Part shown: positions 36,363 through 46,355 of the stretch, one piece after another | How the letters are laid out: each line of letters begins with the position of its first letter | Numbering within the stretch: the stretch's first letter is position 1 | Assembly (NCBI GenBank): GCA_900547475.1 | Contig: URGW01000002.1 | Coordinates: 62,001-126,000, forward strand | DNA from: an uncultured Clostridium sp. | GTDB lineage: Bacteria; Bacillota; Clostridia; Clostridiales; Clostridiaceae | Direction of reading: 5' to 3' | Length of the DNA stretch: 64,000 bases | The notes under the pieces: generated by a model | The model's input: the letters and a program-made list of their open reading frames with translations, nothing else | Databases searched by the model: none | Told to the model about the DNA's origin: nothing | Program-made: the position numbers and the translations under genes

Positions 36363-37391
36363 TTAACGATTTATCAATCCATTATTTGGGCTTTTCATAA
36401 TATTTATTACATCTATTTCAGATGCTATATTAAAATCACCTTTAATAGTATGCTTTATAGCTGATGCTGCAACAGCAAACTCTAGAGAATCTTCTATACT
36501 ATATTCTCTTAATACTCCATGTAAAAATCCAGCTGCAAAGGAATCTCCTCCTCCAACTCTATCTACAATATGAATGTTATACTTTTTGCTACTATAAAAG
36601 CTATCTTTTTTGCAAACTATAGCAGAATATATATTATCTGAAGCACTTTTACTTTCTCTTTTACTAGTAATTAAACATTTGAAATTATACCTATTTAATA
36701 CCTTTCTCATATTTTCTTCACTAATACATATGTCATAACTTCCGTTGATAAAATCACTTTTCCCATCTGAGTACCCTAATACCATTGCTGCATCTCTAGC
36801 ATTTCCAAAACATATATCAACATATTTCATAGCATTTTTCATAAACTTCTGCTTTTCCTCAATATCATTCATCCATAATTTAGATCTATAATTTAAATCA
36901 AAAGATACTAATACATTATTTCTTTTTGCAGATTTTAAAGCTTCAATTGTAATTTCTGCAGCTTGTCTGCTTATTACTGTAGTAATACCAGATATATGAA
37001 ATAAGTCAGTATTTTTAAAAATACTATCAAAGTCAAATTCATTAAAACTCGCTGTAGAAATAGCTGAATTTTCCCTATCATACACTACATTTGATGAACG
37101 CACAGATGCTCCATTCTCTAAATAGTAAATTCCTAACCTTTTTCCTCCTCTTGCTATATAATCACAATTTACGTTAAATTTTCTTAGCGATGCTATTGCA
37201 CAATCTCCTATTGGGTTATCAGGTACCTTACTTATAAATATAACATCATGCCCATAGTTAGCTAAAGAAACAGCAACATTAGCTTCTCCTCCACCGTAAT
37301 TAATATCAAATGATGTCGCTTGTATAAACCTTTCATTTCCTGGAGGCGAAAGCCTTATTAATATTTCACCTAATGTAACTACCTTACTCAT
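36363..37391 (-). CDS. kdgK: 2-dehydro-3-deoxygluconate kinase (PfkB family)
   Basis: A 342-residue PfkB-type sugar kinase. It phosphorylates 2-keto-3-deoxygluconate to KDPG, the fourth step of glucuronate breakdown. PfkB signatures are present: GGGEANVAVSLANYG near the N-terminus and the ATP site VDRVGGGDSFAAGFLHG with catalytic Asp. It lies 10 bases after the aldolase gene in the uxaC-GH3 operon, which fixes the assignment as kdgK. Confidence 0.9.
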   Translation of the reverse strand: MSKVVTLGEILIRLSPPGNERFIQATSFDINYGGGEANVAVSLANYGHDVIFISKVPDNPIGDCAIASLRKFNVNCDYIARGGKRLGIYYLENGASVRSSNVVYDRENSAISTASFNEFDFDSIFKNTDLFHISGITTVISRQAAEITIEALKSAKRNNVLVSFDLNYRSKLWMNDIEEKQKFMKNAMKYVDICFGNARDAAMVLGYSDGKSDFINGSYDICISEENMRKVLNRYNFKCLITSKRESKSASDNIYSAIVCKKDSFYSSKKYNIHIVDRVGGGDSFAAGFLHGVLREYSIEDSLEFAVAASAIKHTIKGDFNIASEIDVINIMKSPNNGLINR

Positions 37392-37400
37392 ACCTTCTCC

Positions 37401-38363
37401 TTATTTTTGTATCAATTTAATAACATATCCTCCTATTTCTTTTGTAATATATACTGAAATTAACTCTCCATATCCATTAAAAAACTTGCTATTTTCATCT
37501 ACCATATATCCACAAGACTCTAAATGCCAAATAGCCCTAATTATATTATTAGTACCTATAGCTAAGTATCCATTTTTCCCTTGCGATATTGATTTCATGA
37601 TATTTATATTATTTCCTAAAAATATAGAATTAGAATTTTCCTTACTTTTAAATCCAAATAATTTTTTAAAATCATTCGCTATATTATTTGCTTCTTCATT
37701 TGACTTAGTATTTACCCCTATATGAAGTAATTCAAAGCCAAGCATTTTTTCTACAGCTGCCCTTGTAATATTTTTAATTTCTTCAAACTTACCTTCCTTT
37801 ATTAACTGTTTAGTAGCCATCCATGTTCCACCACAAGCAATTATCTTATTAAATCCCAAATAAGTATTTAAATTATCTATATTTATTCCACCAGTTGGCA
37901 TAAATTTAATATTTCCGTAAGGTGCAGACATTGCCTTTATCATATTTAATCCACCTGATGCTTCTGCTGGAAAGAACTTTACTGTATCAAGTCCAAATTC
38001 AATAGCTTCTTCAATATTACTTGGAGTATTACATCCTGGAATTATAACAACTCCATTATCTATACAATATTTCACCACTTTAGAATTAAAGCCTGGACTA
38101 ACTATAAACTTTGCTCCTGCTTCTATAGCTTCTTCAGCTTGTTCTATATTTAAAATTGTTCCAGCTCCTACCATCATATCTGGATATTCCTTTAGCATTT
38201 CCTTTATTGCATACTTTGCTGCTTTCGTACGAAAAGTTACTTCAGCACAAGGTATCCCACCGTTACATAATGCCATGGCTAATGGAATTGCATCTTCTAC
38301 ACAATCAATTGTTACAACTGGAACTATTCCTATTTTCATTATTTCTTCTAATACTTTATTCAC
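37401..38363 (-). CDS. eda: KDPG aldolase fused to a C-terminal VOC-like domain
   Basis: The best start is GTG at 38363, 6 bases after AGAGGTGAG; the ATG at 38381 lacks a site. Residues about 1-205 are a class I KDPG/KHG aldolase (PCAEVTFRT with catalytic Glu, TVKFFPAEASGG with Schiff-base Lys), which splits KDPG to pyruvate and glyceraldehyde-3-phosphate. Residues about 210-320 (FELLHIGVNTKSNEEANNIA, KKLFGF, GYLAIGTNNIIRAIWHLE) look like a vicinal-oxygen-chelate (glyoxalase-fold) domain. Plain Eda is about 210 residues, so this is a fusion. The added domain's function is unknown. Confidence 0.88.
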   Translation of the reverse strand: MNKVLEEIMKIGIVPVVTIDCVEDAIPLAMALCNGGIPCAEVTFRTKAAKYAIKEMLKEYPDMMVGAGTILNIEQAEEAIEAGAKFIVSPGFNSKVVKYCIDNGVVIIPGCNTPSNIEEAIEFGLDTVKFFPAEASGGLNMIKAMSAPYGNIKFMPTGGINIDNLNTYLGFNKIIACGGTWMATKQLIKEGKFEEIKNITRAAVEKMLGFELLHIGVNTKSNEEANNIANDFKKLFGFKSKENSNSIFLGNNINIMKSISQGKNGYLAIGTNNIIRAIWHLESCGYMVDENSKFFNGYGELISVYITKEIGGYVIKLIQK

Positions 38364-38388
38364 TATCATCTCACCTCTCATACAACTA

Positions 38389-40002
38389 CTAACCCAGGTA
38401 CTTTTCTAATGTATTATTTACTGCACCAACGCCTTTAATCATATCTTTAAACATTGATATAATCTTATAAGATAAACCAACCCTAACTAAATCTACACCA
38501 AATATATTTTCATTTTTTAATAACTCACCAATGTGTGCTATATCAATCTCTTCATCTCCAAGTTTTATATTTTTAACAACATTCTTCATCTCATCTAAAA
38601 GTGGATCAGAACTTAATTCAAAGTAGTTTCCATTATCATCTATTTCCATTAAATATCTTAAGTATCCGGCTATTACCAACGGAATACATATAAGTCTACT
38701 TACATCTAACTTTCTTCTCTCATACTCCTTTAATGTTACTCCAAATCTAATAGCAAGTTTTTGTGAGGTATCAGTGGCTATTCTTTGAGGTGAATCTGGC
38801 ATAAATGGATTTGGTAATCTTCGTTCTAAGACATCCATTAAAAAAGATTCCGGACTAATAACCTTTGGATTTATAACTACTGGCATTGCCTCTTCATACG
38901 CCATTTTATAAACCAACTTTCTCAACAACTTATCATTCATTTCTTCTGAAATAAGTGTATAACCTTTTATGCATCCAAATAAAGCCAATGCCGTGTGCAA
39001 TGGATTTAAACATGTACACACCTTCATTTTCTCAACCTTATCAACAGTTTCTCTGTCAGTAAATATTATTCCGGCTTTTTCTAATGGAGGCCTACCATTA
39101 GGAAAACTATCTTCAATTACTAGGTATTCTGTTTCTTCTGCATTAACAAATGGAGAAATATAAGTGTTTTTACTTGTAATAATTAAATTAGTATCTTCAA
39201 ATCCATCTTCCTCTAAAATATTCTTTACATTATTATCTGGTCTAGGTGTAATCTTATCTATCATGCTCCATGGAAAAGAAACCTTACTTTTATCATTTAT
39301 ATAATTTATAAACTCTTCTGAAACAAATCCTGTTTTGCACCATACTTCAGCAATATTGATTACTGCAGATTTTAACTTATCTCCATTATGAGAACAATTA
39401 TCCATACTAACTAATGCTATTGGACTTTTATTAGTAATAAACCTTTTATATAAAAGAGATGTTATAATACACATTGTGTGTTTTGATCCATCTGGCCCAT
39501 TTTCAAAATCTGCTTTAACTATATCTAGAAACTCTCCATTTGAATCTAATAAAGAATAACCCTTTTCAGTAATAGTAAAACTAACTATTTGTAATGAAGG
39601 ATTTTGGAATATTTTTTGTAATTTCTTGATACTTTCATCTTCATTTCTTACATTTATTGAATCTACAACACTTCCAACAACCCTTTTATCAATATTTCCA
39701 TCTGATTTTAACAATACTAAAAGACTTAAATTATCATATGGCTTATATGCTTTATCTATTATTTCATAATCAAACCCTTCACATACAATAACTCCTTTAT
39801 CATATTCATTTTCATTTAAAATCTCTTGTAAAGCAGAACTTAAAAATGCCCTAAAAATATTTCCTGCTCCAAAATGTATCCATTCTGGATTTTTTAAAGT
39901 ATTTTTTTTAACTATTTCTCTATTATATTTAGGTAATATATATCCTTTTTCTATCCAAGCCTGCAAATTAGTATCATTATTTTCTATATCTAGAAGTCTC
40001 AT
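38389..40002 (-). CDS. uxuB: Fructuronate reductase / mannitol dehydrogenase family oxidoreductase
   Basis: A 537-residue NAD-dependent polyol/aldonate dehydrogenase of the mannitol dehydrogenase family, with IHFGAGNIFRAFL as Rossmann start and VSMDNCSHNGDKLK plus CLNPLHTALALFGC as catalytic-domain blocks. In this operon it is expected to reduce D-fructuronate to D-mannonate. It lies one base from uxuA (shared ATG/TAA region) and 26 bases upstream of eda. Tagaturonate reductase (UxaB) is the family alternative but no galacturonate genes are present. Confidence 0.9.
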   Translation of the reverse strand: MRLLDIENNDTNLQAWIEKGYILPKYNREIVKKNTLKNPEWIHFGAGNIFRAFLSSALQEILNENEYDKGVIVCEGFDYEIIDKAYKPYDNLSLLVLLKSDGNIDKRVVGSVVDSINVRNEDESIKKLQKIFQNPSLQIVSFTITEKGYSLLDSNGEFLDIVKADFENGPDGSKHTMCIITSLLYKRFITNKSPIALVSMDNCSHNGDKLKSAVINIAEVWCKTGFVSEEFINYINDKSKVSFPWSMIDKITPRPDNNVKNILEEDGFEDTNLIITSKNTYISPFVNAEETEYLVIEDSFPNGRPPLEKAGIIFTDRETVDKVEKMKVCTCLNPLHTALALFGCIKGYTLISEEMNDKLLRKLVYKMAYEEAMPVVINPKVISPESFLMDVLERRLPNPFMPDSPQRIATDTSQKLAIRFGVTLKEYERRKLDVSRLICIPLVIAGYLRYLMEIDDNGNYFELSSDPLLDEMKNVVKNIKLGDEEIDIAHIGELLKNENIFGVDLVRVGLSYKIISMFKDMIKGVGAVNNTLEKYLG

Positions 40003-41084
40003 TAATGCATCTCACCTCTATTTTTTATAATAGCCTCCCAAAGCCCATTTAAATAAGCAACGCCAAGAGCTCTGTCATATAATCCATATCCTGGCCTTGC
40101 CTTTTCATTCCATATCATTCTTCCATGGTCTGGACGCACAACTCCATTAAATCCATTATCAATTAATGCTTTAACTATTTTATACATATCAAGACTACCA
40201 TCTGAACTTAAATGTGAACTTTCATGGAAAACCCTATCATCTTCAAACTTAATATTTCTTATGTGAGCAAAATGAATTCTTTCAGCTATTTTATTATTAT
40301 TTATTATTGTTGGAATATCATTATTTATATTACTTCCAAGAGATCCAGTACATAATGTAAATCCATTATATATACTATCATTTAATTCTATTATCTTAAG
40401 CATGTCTTCTTCACTAGTTACAATCCTAGGTAATCCGAATACATCCCATGCTGGGTCATCTGGATGAACACCCATTTTTATCTTATATTTCTCACAAACA
40501 GGTATAATGGCATCTAAGAAATATTTATAGTTTTTAAGTAATTTTTCCTTATTTACATCCTTATACTTTTCAAACAACCCCATTATTTCTAATTTTCTAT
40601 TAGGCTCCCATCCTGGCATTAAGAAACCCTCGCTACTGCTTTCGATTCTCTCAAACATTTCTTCTGGTTTTAATCCTCTAATTATATTTTCATCATATGA
40701 TAAAACATTTGATCCATCTGTCAGTTCTCTAGCAAGCTCAGTTCTTGTCCAATCAAATATTGGCATAAAGTTATAACATACTAAATCAATTCCTACCTTT
40801 GCTAAATTAACTAAAGTCTCTTTATAATTTTCAATGTACTTATCTCTTGTAGGTAATCCGATTTTAATATCCTCATGAACATTAACACTTTCTATTCCAA
40901 TTAACTTAAAACCATTACTCTCAACTGTTTCTTTTAATTTAATTATTTCTTCTAAAGGCCACACTTCTCCAGCTGGTATATGATGTAATGCAGATATTAC
41001 ACCTTCAACTCCTGGTATTTGACGTATTTGATCTAACTTTACGCTATCTTCTTCTTGACCAAACCATCTCAAAGTCATTCTCAT
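40002..41084 (-). CDS. uxuA: Mannonate dehydratase
   Basis: A 360-residue UxuA, converting D-mannonate to 2-keto-3-deoxygluconate with a divalent metal. Family blocks are visible: MTLRWFGQEEDSVKLDQIRQ, LVCYNFMPIFDWTRTEL, MGVHPDDPAWDVFGLPRIV, and LCTGSLGS with FAHIRNI and RPDHGRMIW. Length is normal. A GGGGGAAAT ribosome site precedes the ATG. Fourth step-set gene in the uxaC operon, between aguA and uxuB. Confidence 0.95.
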   Translation of the reverse strand: MRMTLRWFGQEEDSVKLDQIRQIPGVEGVISALHHIPAGEVWPLEEIIKLKETVESNGFKLIGIESVNVHEDIKIGLPTRDKYIENYKETLVNLAKVGIDLVCYNFMPIFDWTRTELARELTDGSNVLSYDENIIRGLKPEEMFERIESSSEGFLMPGWEPNRKLEIMGLFEKYKDVNKEKLLKNYKYFLDAIIPVCEKYKIKMGVHPDDPAWDVFGLPRIVTSEEDMLKIIELNDSIYNGFTLCTGSLGSNINNDIPTIINNNKIAERIHFAHIRNIKFEDDRVFHESSHLSSDGSLDMYKIVKALIDNGFNGVVRPDHGRMIWNEKARPGYGLYDRALGVAYLNGLWEAIIKNRGEMH

Positions 41085-41096
41085 TTATATTTCCCC

Positions 41097-43082
41097 CTAA
41101 TAAATCTTTCTTCCATGAATATCTTCTATCATTGATTTTCTATAAAAATATGAATTTATAATATCTCTCCACTCTTTAGCATGATCTTTTTGGAACTCTA
41201 GTCTTTCCAATGTTCTATTGAATACTTTATTATTTATTACGCCTTCTAACTCTCTCCACTTTGAAACCATAACTTCAACATCTTCAACCCCTTCAAAATG
41301 AGTATCATATATATGTTGAATTAAAGTTTTTCCATTCTTCAATATATAATCATAATTTACATAATGGAAAAATAATAATAACTCCATTGGACAAGTTTCT
41401 ATATTTTCATACATTTCAGCATTTTCTTTTCTGTATTGAGTTGTATACCCTGTACCATTTCTAGTTCTATCTACTCCCATACCATAGTGATCTGCCCGAT
41501 GGTATGTTCCCCATCTATCATACTCATATCCATCTACATTAGGTCCAAAATGATGATTAGGATTAACCATCCACCCTATTCCTAATGGAGAAGTATATTT
41601 TTCATATGCAGGCCAAGATTTCATTAAAATCTCTTTTATATTAGAAATAACTTTTTCATTACAAGAGAAAGTTTGTTTAATCCATTCTTCAGCAATTTCT
41701 TCCGCTGATAAATCTGTATTCCATGCAAGTCTTCCAAATCCATAAAGATTAGCTGCTGCTAAATCATGTCCTGTCCAATTTTTATCATTTCCTAAATTCG
41801 CCACTGCAACCATACCACATTTATTTTGATTGAAAGTTCTTCCAGATATTATATCTGCTACTGTATCTAATGAGTCATTGCAATGTGTTCTAAACTCTAA
41901 TATTTCTTTAAACATAGGTATTAAGTAACAAACATGCTTTTGTTGCCCAGTATATTCTTGTGCGATTTGTACCTCAAGCATTTGATTTGTATTAGTCAAT
42001 CCTCCAAATAATGGTGATATTGGTTCACGTACTTGGAAATCCATAGGTCCATTTTTTATTTGTAGAATTACATTTTCATCAAACTTTCCATCTATAGGCA
42101 TAAAGTTGTCATATCCTGCTCTAGCTCTATCAGTTTTTCTATCTCTCCAATCTTGTTGACAATTATAAACAAAGCATCTCCATATAACTGTTCCTCCATA
42201 TGGTTTTATTGATTTTGCCAACATATTTGCTCCCTCAGCATGAGTTCTATTATAAGTAAACGGACCTGGTCTTCCTTCTGAATCAGCCTTAACTAAAAAA
42301 CCTCCAAAACCTGGGATATTCTTGTATACAATTTCACTTTGCTTATTCCACCAATTTATTACATCATTACTTATTGGATCTGCTGTTTCTAACCCTCCAA
42401 TATCAATTGGTGCTGCAAAGTCAACACTTAAAAATAATTTAATTCCATAACCATTAAATAAATCTGATAATTCCTTTACTGTTGGTAAATATTTTTCAGT
42501 AATAAATTCTACTGCTTCATTTTTTACATTAACATTATTAATAACAACTGCATTTATACCTATTGAAGATATAAGTCTTGCATAATCTCTTGTTCTATCA
42601 TCTAATATTATTTCTCCATTATTAAAGAAAAATGAATTACCCGAATAGCCTCTTTCTATTGATCCATCTGAGTTATCCCAATGATTTAACATACGTAATG
42701 GATTCTTAGGTATTTCTGTTATATCTAGCTTATCTAAATTCTCATCTTCTATTATCATTCTTATTAAATGAAAAACTCCATATAATATAGAAACTTCAGT
42801 CTGACCTTCAATAATTAATTTATTACTTTCAGTTTTAATACAAAATCCTTCTTCTCCTAAAGTATCATTAAATACCTTTCTTAAAATTATTCCAGCTTCC
42901 AAACTCTTTTCCTTAGCAACTTGTAAATCTAAATTTAAAATATCTTTTGATACTTTTTGCAATTCTTTAATAGAATTATTAATTATTTCTCCTGATAAAT
43001 CTGTATATATATTTCCTAAAAACTTTATCTCTTTATATATTTCCTTTTCTTTATAGTTCAACCATGCCATTTCCCAACTCAT
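41097..43082 (-). CDS. aguA: Alpha-glucuronidase (GH67)
   Basis: Start at 43082 after GGAGGAAGTT, overlapping the end of uxaC by 32 bases. About 661 residues, normal for GH67. The enzyme removes 4-O-methyl-glucuronic acid from the non-reducing end of xylo-oligosaccharides. A conserved C-terminal signature is present: GWMVNPNHHFGPNVDGYEYD, RADHYGMGVDRT and CPMELLLFFHYV. There is no signal peptide, so aldouronates must be imported first. Its place directly after uxaC links release of glucuronate to its catabolism. Confidence 0.95.
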   Translation of the reverse strand: MSWEMAWLNYKEKEIYKEIKFLGNIYTDLSGEIINNSIKELQKVSKDILNLDLQVAKEKSLEAGIILRKVFNDTLGEEGFCIKTESNKLIIEGQTEVSILYGVFHLIRMIIEDENLDKLDITEIPKNPLRMLNHWDNSDGSIERGYSGNSFFFNNGEIILDDRTRDYARLISSIGINAVVINNVNVKNEAVEFITEKYLPTVKELSDLFNGYGIKLFLSVDFAAPIDIGGLETADPISNDVINWWNKQSEIVYKNIPGFGGFLVKADSEGRPGPFTYNRTHAEGANMLAKSIKPYGGTVIWRCFVYNCQQDWRDRKTDRARAGYDNFMPIDGKFDENVILQIKNGPMDFQVREPISPLFGGLTNTNQMLEVQIAQEYTGQQKHVCYLIPMFKEILEFRTHCNDSLDTVADIISGRTFNQNKCGMVAVANLGNDKNWTGHDLAAANLYGFGRLAWNTDLSAEEIAEEWIKQTFSCNEKVISNIKEILMKSWPAYEKYTSPLGIGWMVNPNHHFGPNVDGYEYDRWGTYHRADHYGMGVDRTRNGTGYTTQYRKENAEMYENIETCPMELLLFFHYVNYDYILKNGKTLIQHIYDTHFEGVEDVEVMVSKWRELEGVINNKVFNRTLERLEFQKDHAKEWRDIINSYFYRKSMIEDIHGRKIY

Positions 43083-44517
43083 AACTTCCTCCAACTAGAT
43101 CTTTATTATCAAACTTAAAATAACGTTTACAATTATTGTACGAAATATCTCTTACTAAATTTCCAAGGGTTTCAATTTCATAGGGATATTCACCACTATT
43201 AACCCATTCTCCTATAAGATTACACATAATTCTTCTAAAATAATCATGTCTTACATATGATACAAAGCTTCTTGAATCCGTTAACATTCCAATAAAATTT
43301 CCTAACAATCCCAACTCTCCTAAGCTTTTCATTTGATCTTCAATCCCTCTTTTATGATCATTGAACCACCATGCTGCACCTTGTTGTATTTTTCCTGGTA
43401 TACCATCCCCCTGAAAACATCCAATAATTGTTCCTATTATTGCATTATCAAGTGGATTTAATGAATATAATATAGTTCTCGGAAGCTTTCCAATACTATT
43501 AAGAGCATCCATATATTCTACTAATTCATTTAAAGAAACCTTTTGAATACAATCACAACCTGAATTTGCTCCTGCTATTTCAAATAATTTACTATTATTT
43601 TCTCTTTTAACTCCAAAATGTAACTGCATAGCCCAATCTAAATCATAATACTCCTTAGCAAAGAACAGCATACATGCAGTTTTAAACTTTAATATTTCCT
43701 CTTCACTAATATCTATATCTTGTATTCGCTTATTAAATATATTTTCAATCTCTTCATCAGAAGCTGGTTTATACATTATATAACTTAAACTATGATCTGC
43801 TATTTTACATCCTAACTTTTTAAAATAATTTAATCTATATTTTAATGACTTTTTCAAATCACTAAACGTATTTATTTTAACTTTAGAAACTTCCTCTAAC
43901 TTAGATATATAATCTTTGAATTTAACATCTTCAATTGCAAGTACACAATCAGGTCTCCATGTTGGCAATACTAGTGTTTTAAAGTTACCATCATTTTTAA
44001 TAATTCTATGCCATTTCAAATCATCAATAGGATCATCTGTAGTGCATAATATTTCTACATTAGATTTTGATATTATTCTTTTTACTTTAAGGTTATCTCC
44101 CTTTAATTTTTTATTACAAAATTCCCATACTGCTTTAGCATTTTTTTTATTTAAAATTCCATCATAGTTAAAGTAATACTTTAACTCTAAATGACTCCAA
44201 TGATATAATGGATTTCCTATAGCTTTTTCTAATACACTTGCCCATTTCTCAAACTTTTCCCAATCACTTGCATTCCCAGTTATATATTTTTCATCTATTC
44301 CATTACTTCTCATTTGCCTCCATTTATAATGGTCACCTTCAAGCCAAAGCTGAGTAATATTTTCAAATTTTCTATTAATTGCAATATCTTTAGGATTAAT
44401 ATGACAATGATAGTCTATTATAGGTAGTTCCTCAACATAGCAATCATATAATGTTTGTGCTACCTCTGAGTTCAACATAAATCTTTTATCCATGAACCTC
44501 TTCATACAATTTTCCAT
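43051..44517 (-). CDS. uxaC: Glucuronate isomerase
   Basis: A 488-residue UxaC, isomerising D-glucuronate to D-fructuronate. Family motifs: DYHCHINPKDIAINRKFEN near the N-terminus (metal-binding His-x-His), TTDDPIDDL, LPTWRPD and HDYFRRIMCNLIGEWVNSG. Typical length. The most conserved start is the ATG at 44505 (MKRFMDKRFM); the ATG at 44517 is equally open and neither has a strong ribosome site. First gene of the seven-gene uxaC-aguA-uxuA-uxuB-eda-kdgK-GH3 operon, with an AraC regulator divergent. Confidence 0.93.
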   Translation of the reverse strand: MENCMKRFMDKRFMLNSEVAQTLYDCYVEELPIIDYHCHINPKDIAINRKFENITQLWLEGDHYKWRQMRSNGIDEKYITGNASDWEKFEKWASVLEKAIGNPLYHWSHLELKYYFNYDGILNKKNAKAVWEFCNKKLKGDNLKVKRIISKSNVEILCTTDDPIDDLKWHRIIKNDGNFKTLVLPTWRPDCVLAIEDVKFKDYISKLEEVSKVKINTFSDLKKSLKYRLNYFKKLGCKIADHSLSYIMYKPASDEEIENIFNKRIQDIDISEEEILKFKTACMLFFAKEYYDLDWAMQLHFGVKRENNSKLFEIAGANSGCDCIQKVSLNELVEYMDALNSIGKLPRTILYSLNPLDNAIIGTIIGCFQGDGIPGKIQQGAAWWFNDHKRGIEDQMKSLGELGLLGNFIGMLTDSRSFVSYVRHDYFRRIMCNLIGEWVNSGEYPYEIETLGNLVRDISYNNCKRYFKFDNKDLVGGSYELGNGMVEL

Positions 44518-44553
44518 TCTTTATGTGAAATTACTATTTAACCTTATAAATTA

Positions 44554-44616
44554 ATTATATACTTCTCATTAAAATTTAACTTTTTAAATATTGCTAATAC
44601 TTGCTCAAATATTGCT
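44554..44616 (-). promoter_or_regulatory. uxaC operon promoter with AraC-type direct repeats
   Basis: AAATATTGCT occurs at 44586-44595 and 44607-44616, a perfect 10-bp direct repeat with a 21-bp period; a further TTGCT at 44601 makes three in register. On the minus strand a TATAAT -10 (44554-44559) is preceded at 17 bases by a poor -35 (AAGTTA, 44577-44582), three bases from the proximal repeat. A weak -35 next to tandem half-sites suggests activation by the divergent AraC protein. An ACTTTTTAAATATT stretch (44579-44592) also resembles the xylB-flanking motif. Confidence 0.68.
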
Positions 44617-44693
44617 TTTTTTTTATTTTTATCTATTATATACTATTAATATAAAATTATACAATATACGGTAAAGGGTGAGTAATTAAATTT

Positions 44694-45584
44694 ATGATTG
44701 AAACGTTAAATGGAATAAAAGAAACTATTAATTTTACCCCTTCTTCTCATAGTCGAATACATGATAATACAGTTTGTGAAGACTACCCTCCACATTGGCA
44801 CTTGGAATTGGAGATTATTATTCCAATTGAAAACTGCTATGATGTTATTATAGAAAATAAAAATTATCACTTAGATAAGCATGATATTTTATTTATAAAC
44901 TCTGGTATAGTTCATTCTATAAAATCTCCTATTAGCGGAAAGAGATATATCTTACAGTTTGATTTATCTCCATTATGCCAATTTAAAGAGTTTGAAAGTG
45001 CTTTATATATTCTTCCACCAGTATTACTATTAACACACCAAAGTTCAATTTATCCAATAATACATGATTTAATTAATACTATAATAAACGAATATAAAAA
45101 TAATGATGTTCTTTCAGAAGCTTTTATTTATTCAATATTAATACAAATTTATGTAAATCTATCTCGTAATGAAGTCTATAAGAGAATTAATAGCGATACA
45201 ACAATAAATAAGCAACATGAATATATAGAAAAACTACTATTTGCCTGTAATTATATAACTTCTCATTATAACGATGATTTAACTCTAGAAGATGTTGCCT
45301 CTGTAATAGGATTCAGTAAATATCATTTTTCAAGATTATTTAAGCAATTTACAAATATGACATTTTATAATTACTTAATTGCTCAAAGAATTAGTAAAGC
45401 TGAATTAATGCTCGCAAACTCTGATTTAAGAATTTCTGATATTGCCATGAATACTGGATTTAGTAGTATAAGCACTTTTAATAGAATTTTTAAAACTGCT
45501 AAAGGATGTTCTCCTAATGATTTTAGAAAAAGTATTCATCGCAGTAAACCTATATTAAATAGTAAAAACATCTTTATGGAGTAA
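44694..45584 (+). CDS. AraC family transcriptional regulator
   Basis: A 296-residue regulator with an N-terminal cupin ligand domain (PPHWHLELEIIIPIENCYDV, HDILFINSGIVHSIKSP) and a C-terminal double helix-turn-helix (LTLEDVASVIGFSKYHFSRL; ISDIAMNTGFSSISTFNRIF; KGCSPNDFRK). It is divergent from uxaC and most likely activates that operon when glucuronate or an aldouronate is present. A GGGTGAG ribosome site lies near the ATG. An IS1182-type fragment begins directly downstream. Confidence 0.9.
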   Translation: MIETLNGIKETINFTPSSHSRIHDNTVCEDYPPHWHLELEIIIPIENCYDVIIENKNYHLDKHDILFINSGIVHSIKSPISGKRYILQFDLSPLCQFKEFESALYILPPVLLLTHQSSIYPIIHDLINTIINEYKNNDVLSEAFIYSILIQIYVNLSRNEVYKRINSDTTINKQHEYIEKLLFACNYITSHYNDDLTLEDVASVIGFSKYHFSRLFKQFTNMTFYNYLIAQRISKAELMLANSDLRISDIAMNTGFSSISTFNRIFKTAKGCSPNDFRKSIHRSKPILNSKNIFME

Positions 45585-45589
45585 AAAAC

Positions 45590-46355
45590 GGGGATGTATC
45601 AAAATAATTTTTGATACTAGCCGATAAAAGAAGGAGGATTCGAATTCGAATCCTCCTTTTTGCGCATAATATTTTTATGGTTATGAATACTTTAAAAAAA
45701 TAAAAATATCATACATATTCATCAAATAGCTTTCCCTATTAATTTAGAAATTATTATACCAAAAAATGCTTCAGTAAGAACACTATATGAAGTAACGGAG
45801 GGATTAGATTATTCACAATTATACAAAGCATACTCTACAATTGGTAGAAATTCTGTGATCTTACCTGAAACATTATTTAGAATATTGGCTTATGGCTATA
45901 TGGAGGGACTATATTCAAGTCGTAAACTTGAGAAGTCTTGTAAAAGAGACATTAATTTCATATGGCTTTTGCAAGGGTAAAAGGCTCCGAGCCATAACAC
46001 AATAGCCAGATTTAGAAGTGAAAGATTAGAAGATTTTGTAGAAGATTTATTTTATCAATTTGTTATGGAATTAGAAAAAAGAATGAAATAGAGTTTAAAA
46101 ATTTATTTGTTGATGGAACAAAAATCGAAGCGCATGACAACAGATATACTTTTGTATGGAAAAAGACTACAAATATTCTTGAAGAAAAGCTTCAAACAAA
46201 AGTGAAAAAAATATTAATTGAAATATCTGATGCTTTCAATATAACTATAGAAATTCCTCAATATAAACTTGAAGTTGAAGACGCAATATTTATAAATGAA
46301 AAATTATTAGAAATAAAAGAAAAACAAGCCATAAATTTTGTCTATGGAAAATGAC
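45590..46355 (+). pseudogene. IS1182-family transposase fragment
   Basis: The plus strand reads as pieces of an IS1182-type transposase: ASVRTLYEVTEGLDYSQLY, FRILAYGYMEGLYSSRKLEK, RDINFIWLLQG, then a TAA stop, APSHNTIARFRSERLEDF, a frameshift near 46089, then NLFVDGTKIEAHDNRYTF and VWKKTTNILEEKLQTKVK. Homology stops near 46352, inside the gene, where the sequence becomes xylB-like on the other strand. A 9-bp stem at 45596-45617 (GTATCAAAA / TTTTTGATAC) may be its left end. It has no complete transposase and is not active. Confidence 0.88.
45631..45658. terminator. Perfect GC-rich palindrome inside the IS1182 fragment
   Basis: AAGGAGGATTCGAA and its exact complement TTCGAATCCTCCTT form a 28-bp palindrome followed by a T run on the plus strand. 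It would end araC transcription and shield the IS from outside transcription. Confidence 0.8.
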
